Source of the DNA: UBA6059 sp040219045 | Lineage (GTDB): Bacteria; Bacteroidota; Bacteroidia; Cytophagales; Cyclobacteriaceae | DNA length: 64,000 nt | Assembly (NCBI GenBank): GCA_965229505.1 | Contig: OZ245881.1 | Span: 2,232,001-2,296,000 of the forward strand | Reading direction: 5' to 3' | Part shown: piece after piece, positions 60,959 through 64,000 of the stretch | Position numbering within the stretch: the stretch's first letter is position 1 | How the letters are laid out: every line of letters begins with the position of its first letter | Translations under genes and position numbers: made by a program | The notes under the pieces: generated by a model | What the model saw: the letters and a program-made list of their open reading frames with translations, nothing else | The model's database searches: none | What the model was told of the DNA's origin: nothing

Positions 60959-61355
60959 AATTACAATTTACGATTTACGAAGTGTTTTTAGGGAAGAAGT
61001 TATGATAGCCAGGATTTCTTTTGATTCCTCCATCAAGAATTCTTTTTCTGCCGGTAGAATCTGGCTAACACCTCCCAAAACTTCCAGAAAAAATATGGTT
61101 TCATCGCACTCTTCTTCAACAATTTTGAGCTTGTATATGAAGTCAGCTTTTGATTTTGCTCTGCAAGCGGCTCGATAATTTGCCCCAACTGAGGTGGCGC
61201 ATCTAATCAGCTGGTTTTTAATGATTTTATATTCAGTGTCATTAGCAAGCTTTCTACAAAAAAGAATCGTTTTAATTCCAAGATGTTGCGTGCGCCTCTG
61301 AAGTTCGAACTTATCCATAACCAATCTCTAATTTGTAAATCCATAAATTGTAATT
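60959..61355. mobile_element. Possible small mobile cassette: four-helix-bundle gene between inverted repeats
   Basis: The left end AATTACAATTTACGATTTAC (60959-60978) is matched, inverted, by 61335-61355 (reverse complement begins AATTACAATTTATGGATTTA). The two arms differ by about two positions. They enclose only the four-helix-bundle gene: the left arm holds that gene's stop, and the right arm reaches the stop of the upstream kinase gene. No transposase is encoded, so movement would depend on a factor in trans. The mobile nature is inferred. Confidence 0.5.
60968..61318 (-). CDS. Four-helix-bundle (S23/Avd-like) protein
   Basis: This 116-residue member of the four-helix-bundle family (TIGR02436 type) was first seen in 23S rRNA intervening sequences. 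Signatures are FELQRRTQHLGIKTILFCRK, IKNQLIRCATSVGANYRAAC, SKADFIYKLKIVEEECDET and ETIFFLEVLGG. Stand-alone copies are scattered in Bacteroidota genomes with no fixed context. It lies inside the kinase/flavoenzyme operon and between inverted repeats. The ATG at 61318 is preferred over TTG 61324. Confidence 0.88.
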   Translation of the reverse strand: MDKFELQRRTQHLGIKTILFCRKLANDTEYKIIKNQLIRCATSVGANYRAACRAKSKADFIYKLKIVEEECDETIFFLEVLGGVSQILPAEKEFLMEESKEILAIITSSLKTLRKS

Positions 61356-62730
61356 ATACAACAGGAAGACATATCTCAAACCTCGTATTTCCCGGTTCGC
61401 TGAAAAGCTTGATGCTACCGTTGTGGTTGCTAATGATGCGCTGCACTATATCCAGACCGAGACCAGAGCCTTTACCCACCTCTTTGGTTGTAAAGAAAGG
61501 ATCGAAGATTTTCTCTTGAATTTCCTCAGGGATGCCAGGGCCGTCATCTATGATATCTACTCTGGCAAAATCAGTCTGATTGAAAGTCTTAATGGTGATC
61601 GTCCCTTCATTGTCGAGGGCATCAATTGCATTATCAAGGATGTTGGTCCATACCTGATTCAACTCACCAGGGTAAGCATTGACGGTTCTAAGATCATCCG
61701 CATAATCCCTAATTACGTTGATTTTTGTGTTTTTGAGTTTATGGCCTAATATGGCCAAGGTACTGTCGAGCCCATCGTGAAGCTGAGTTTGCTCTCGATC
61801 CGGAGACTTATCCATGTGAGTATAAGTCTTAATAGATCCAACCAAATGTGAAATACGCTCGGAGGCTTCATGAATCTCGACTGATAATCTCTCTGATTCA
61901 ATAGTACTGTTGATCCAGGCTAAGGCATCTGAAAGTGATGCTTCAGGGAGTGATCGGGCCATCTCATCCAGATCTTCGACCTTCACCCCGGCATTGAGCA
62001 GTGCCTCAGCAAACTCAAAGCTGTCCTCAATATCTCGGTCATCCATCCAATCGACCAGGGCATCTTCCCATTCACCTCTTTCGATCATCGTCAAAGGAGT
62101 TTTGTTGGTAAGATCGCATTTGGCAGTCACAAGGTAAGTCACTGCTTGAAGCTGGTCCCTGGTCAGCTGGTGATCGAGTAGACGCGCGGTAAACTCGGGT
62201 ATCTGCTGAAGTCTTTCGCGAAGGGCACCAGATGTCCGGCTAATTGCTGCAGCCGGATTGTTGATCTCATGTGCAAGCCCAGCTGACAACTTACCTAAGG
62301 AGGCCATTTTTTCCTGCTGCTGCTGATTGCGCGTAGTGCTCCTTACCCTATCGGAAAGATGAGCGACCAATGCCTGCATCAGCTCAGGACTCACCTCTCC
62401 CAGCTCATGGAAATGTTGTCGGTGCAAAGATAGGTAGGTGCAATCCTCTAAAGCGATCCCATTGCCACTCGCCACTTTCATCCGCGAGAAAGGCAACAAT
62501 CCAGAAATGTCCCCGGCTTGAGCCATTGCTACCGGCACAAAGCTCTCGCCTTGTTTAATCATAAACTGTAGTTTGCCTTCAAGTATGACATGCATTTCAT
62601 CTGCAGGATCTCCAACTTTGAAAATAGCGTCACCTTTTTCAGTATGTTTTTTTTCTGCATTTTCTAAAAACCACTTTTTACCATCTTCAGAGACATTTTC
62701 GAAGACCTTGATATCATTGAGTGTGAGCAT
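61354..62730 (-). CDS. Histidine kinase with N-terminal cyclic-nucleotide-binding domain
   Basis: This 458-residue soluble kinase has a CRP-like cNMP-binding domain at about residues 8-125 (GDAIFKVGDPADEMHVILEG, VPVAMAQAGDISGLLPF). It then has a HisKA region with His154 (SAGLAHEINNPAAAI), a helical insert, and an HATPase domain (NQVWTNILDNAIDAL, IIDDGPGIPEEIQ, GKGSGLGLDIVQRI). The ligand pocket lacks the exact cAMP signature, so the ligand is unknown. The ATG at 62730 (MLTLNDIKVFENVS) is chosen. It probably signals to the receiver-flavoenzyme and single receiver downstream. Confidence 0.88.
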   Translation of the reverse strand: MLTLNDIKVFENVSEDGKKWFLENAEKKHTEKGDAIFKVGDPADEMHVILEGKLQFMIKQGESFVPVAMAQAGDISGLLPFSRMKVASGNGIALEDCTYLSLHRQHFHELGEVSPELMQALVAHLSDRVRSTTRNQQQQEKMASLGKLSAGLAHEINNPAAAISRTSGALRERLQQIPEFTARLLDHQLTRDQLQAVTYLVTAKCDLTNKTPLTMIERGEWEDALVDWMDDRDIEDSFEFAEALLNAGVKVEDLDEMARSLPEASLSDALAWINSTIESERLSVEIHEASERISHLVGSIKTYTHMDKSPDREQTQLHDGLDSTLAILGHKLKNTKINVIRDYADDLRTVNAYPGELNQVWTNILDNAIDALDNEGTITIKTFNQTDFARVDIIDDGPGIPEEIQEKIFDPFFTTKEVGKGSGLGLDIVQRIISNHNGSIKLFSEPGNTRFEICLPVV

Positions 62731-62872
62731 AGAAGTTGAGTAATTCCTTGAATAATGGAAGATAAACAATCAAACACAACAGATTAATTCCCGGTAGGGA
62801 GAAGCAGACCTGGGAGAGCTTCTAATCATTTTACGGGAACTACTGGAACCTACCGCAATTAGCGCATTTTCA

Positions 62873-62880
62873 TATATTTG
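62873..62880 (+). promoter_or_regulatory. -7 element (TATATTTG) for the S9 peptidase gene
   Basis: TATATTTG matches TAnnTTTG and lies 11 bases before the ATG at 62892. The upstream gap (62731-62872) holds no gene; TCCCGGTAGG at 62789-62798 is a near copy of the dispersed 10-bp motif. Confidence 0.45.
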
Positions 62881-62891
62881 TCGACACACAA

Positions 62892-64000
62892 ATGACAACT
62901 ATGATGACTCGATTGACCCTTCTATTGCTATTGGTGACGCAGACTGTGCTCGCTCAAAAGAAGATTGAAATAGCAAATATCTCAGATGGCACTTTTGATC
63001 AAAAGACTATAAGCAACGTCAACTGGATGAATGACGGTCAGTTCTACACTGCGCTTGCCGACAATAAGATTGTGCGCTACGATATAACCGGCGAGGAGCC
63101 GGACAGCATCATCTTTGATGGGTCTGAAAAATCAGTAGTAATCGATGAGTATGAATTCAGTGCAGATGAGAAGCAAATGCTCCTGATGACAGACCGCCAG
63201 GGCATCTATCGTCGTTCGTATACAGCGCTGTTTTATACAGTCAACTTCAAGGACAAGTCATTTGAGCCCCTATCGGAAAATGGGCGACAGAGCTATGCGA
63301 CGTTCTCTCCGGATGGCAAGATGGTGGCTTTTACACGAGACAATAACTTATTCTTGGTGCGCCTTGTCAACATGGCCGAGACTCAGATCACGGATGATGG
63401 GAAGAAGAATGAGATTATCAATGGTAGCACAGATTGGGTGTATGAGGAGGAATTCAGTCTTACCAAAGCTTTTTTCTGGTCACCGGACAGCCGACGCATC
63501 GCTTTTATGCGATTTGATGAGCGTGAGGTCAAGGAGTACAACATGCAGAAATGGAACAACGTGAGTCTTTATCCTGAGGACCATAAGTTCAAATATCCAA
63601 AAGCCGGGGAGGCCAATTCTGTGATGGCGGTCAAGATTTTTGATCTCGAAGAAAGTGAGTTTGTCAACGTGAATCTGGGCAAGGAGACGGACATCTACAT
63701 TCCCAGAGTACAGTGGACGAAGAACAACACACTGCTGTCAATACTACGCTTAAACAGGTTGCAGAATCAACTGGATCTGATACATGCAGACGCCCGCACG
63801 GGTAGCTCAGAGGTGGTATTTACCGATAGGTCGCGGACCTTCATTGACATGAACTACGTCGATGACCTGATCTACCTCAATGACGGCAAATACTTCCTGA
63901 TCTCCAGTGAGCGGAAGGGATATAAGCATTTCTTCCTGCACACCATGGATGGTCAGACGGCCAATCAGATTACTTCAGGACTTTGGGAAGCAACGGAGCT
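62892..64000 (+). CDS. S9-family (dipeptidyl peptidase IV-like) peptidase, 3' partial
   Basis: The first 369 codons are present and the window ends inside the gene. There is a signal peptide (RLTLLLLLVTQTVLAQ) followed by the DPP4 N-terminal beta-propeller: SYATFSPDGKMVAFTRDNNL, STDWVYEEEFSLTKAFFWSP, SRRIAFMRFDEREV, and YKHFFLHTMDGQTANQIT. The WVYEEEF motif carries the paired glutamates that bind substrate amino termini in DPP4. The catalytic hydrolase domain lies beyond the right edge. Confidence 0.92.
   Translation, partial: MTTMMTRLTLLLLLVTQTVLAQKKIEIANISDGTFDQKTISNVNWMNDGQFYTALADNKIVRYDITGEEPDSIIFDGSEKSVVIDEYEFSADEKQMLLMTDRQGIYRRSYTALFYTVNFKDKSFEPLSENGRQSYATFSPDGKMVAFTRDNNLFLVRLVNMAETQITDDGKKNEIINGSTDWVYEEEFSLTKAFFWSPDSRRIAFMRFDEREVKEYNMQKWNNVSLYPEDHKFKYPKAGEANSVMAVKIFDLEESEFVNVNLGKETDIYIPRVQWTKNNTLLSILRLNRLQNQLDLIHADARTGSSEVVFTDRSRTFIDMNYVDDLIYLNDGKYFLISSERKGYKHFFLHTMDGQTANQITSGLWEATE

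Larger units (their letters stand above)
150..63278. repeat. Dispersed 10-bp motif CCTAYCGGAA (20 exact copies)
   Basis: Plus-strand copies start at 150, 7132, 7718, 13632, 16817, 16973, 23029, 24709, 28086, 29935, 53400, 62347 and 63269. Minus-strand copies (TTCCGRTAGG) start at 6443, 10733, 11979, 29576, 41518, 53894 and 58431. About 16 more sites keep the core CCTAYCGG with other flanks, e.g. 1891, 4001, 8904, 26018, 34117, 42441, 50942, 55141, 62789 and 63831. All exact copies are in genes, read in several frames. Counts were made by eye. Confidence 0.7.

Noticed and set aside
1..64000. CRISPR array, prophage or insertion sequence
   Set aside because: No regularly spaced repeats, phage structural genes or transposase motifs are present in any frame.

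Overview
The window reads as chromosomal DNA of a member of the Bacteroidota, most likely a Cytophagales-type (marine Fulvivirga/Roseivirga/Reichenbachiella-like) bacterium. The basis is the gene families (Lnb/DUF4105, fused MurF-alanine racemase, DUF1573, DUF4783, DUF2490, a macroglobulin/TonB-plug protein, HD-PycTM), promoter elements of the Bacteroidota type (TAnnTTTG), and the near absence of Shine-Dalgarno sequences. The genus is an inference. About 61 protein genes and one tRNA are packed on both strands, with many 4-bp ATGA overlaps. There is no CRISPR array, rRNA operon, prophage or recognisable insertion sequence.

Layout. 1-5.6 kb: CorC-family membrane protein (cut by the left edge), PpiD-like chaperone, DUF493, pterin dehydratase, rsmI, inositol phosphatase, and a tiny Cys-rich protein of the FeoB-associated type. 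5.6-13.4 kb: radical SAM protein, Lnb lipoprotein acyltransferase, a minus-strand run (YHS, DoxX, DinB, ATP-grasp, LysE), recX, nadC. 13.5-16.2 kb: gpmI, a lipoprotein, tRNA-Val(GAC), DUF1573. 16.4-20.8 kb: two tandem histidine kinase/response regulator pairs. 20.9-28 kb: HisA-like protein, GNAT protein, murF-alr, feoA-feoB. 28-34.4 kb: macroglobulin/plug protein, membrane-bound MutS-like ATPase, purK-purE. 34.4-41.8 kb: DUF2490, potassium channel, Fur and TetR regulators, ABC exporter, universal stress protein, pyrophosphatase. 41.8-52.2 kb: a three-part phosphoesterase/kinase-like/Omp85 protein, HD-PycTM protein, polyphosphate kinase, membrane class III nucleotide cyclase, second universal stress protein. 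52.3-58.8 kb: M24 and M14 peptidases, a structured repeat, DinB protein, higBA toxin-antitoxin. 58.8-62.7 kb: a signalling cluster (cNMP-binding histidine kinase, four-helix-bundle cassette, receiver-flavoenzyme fusion, receiver). 62.9 kb to the end: an S9 peptidase cut by the right edge.

Most of the window is housekeeping. The points that stand out are: (1) a dispersed 10-bp motif, CCTAYCGGAA, found 20 times by eye on both strands and always inside genes, where about 0.24 copies would be expected by chance; (2) an HD protein with a Pycsar-type transmembrane domain encoded near a class III cyclase whose purine-reading and catalytic residues are altered; (3) a periplasmic phosphoesterase joined to a CotH/HipA-like kinase-type segment and an Omp85 barrel; (4) a small four-helix-bundle gene bounded by inverted repeats and inserted in a redox/cyclic-nucleotide two-component operon; (5) a HisA homologue lacking its first catalytic aspartate; and (6) three genes whose -7 promoter element ends 3-4 bases before the start codon, suggesting leaderless mRNAs.
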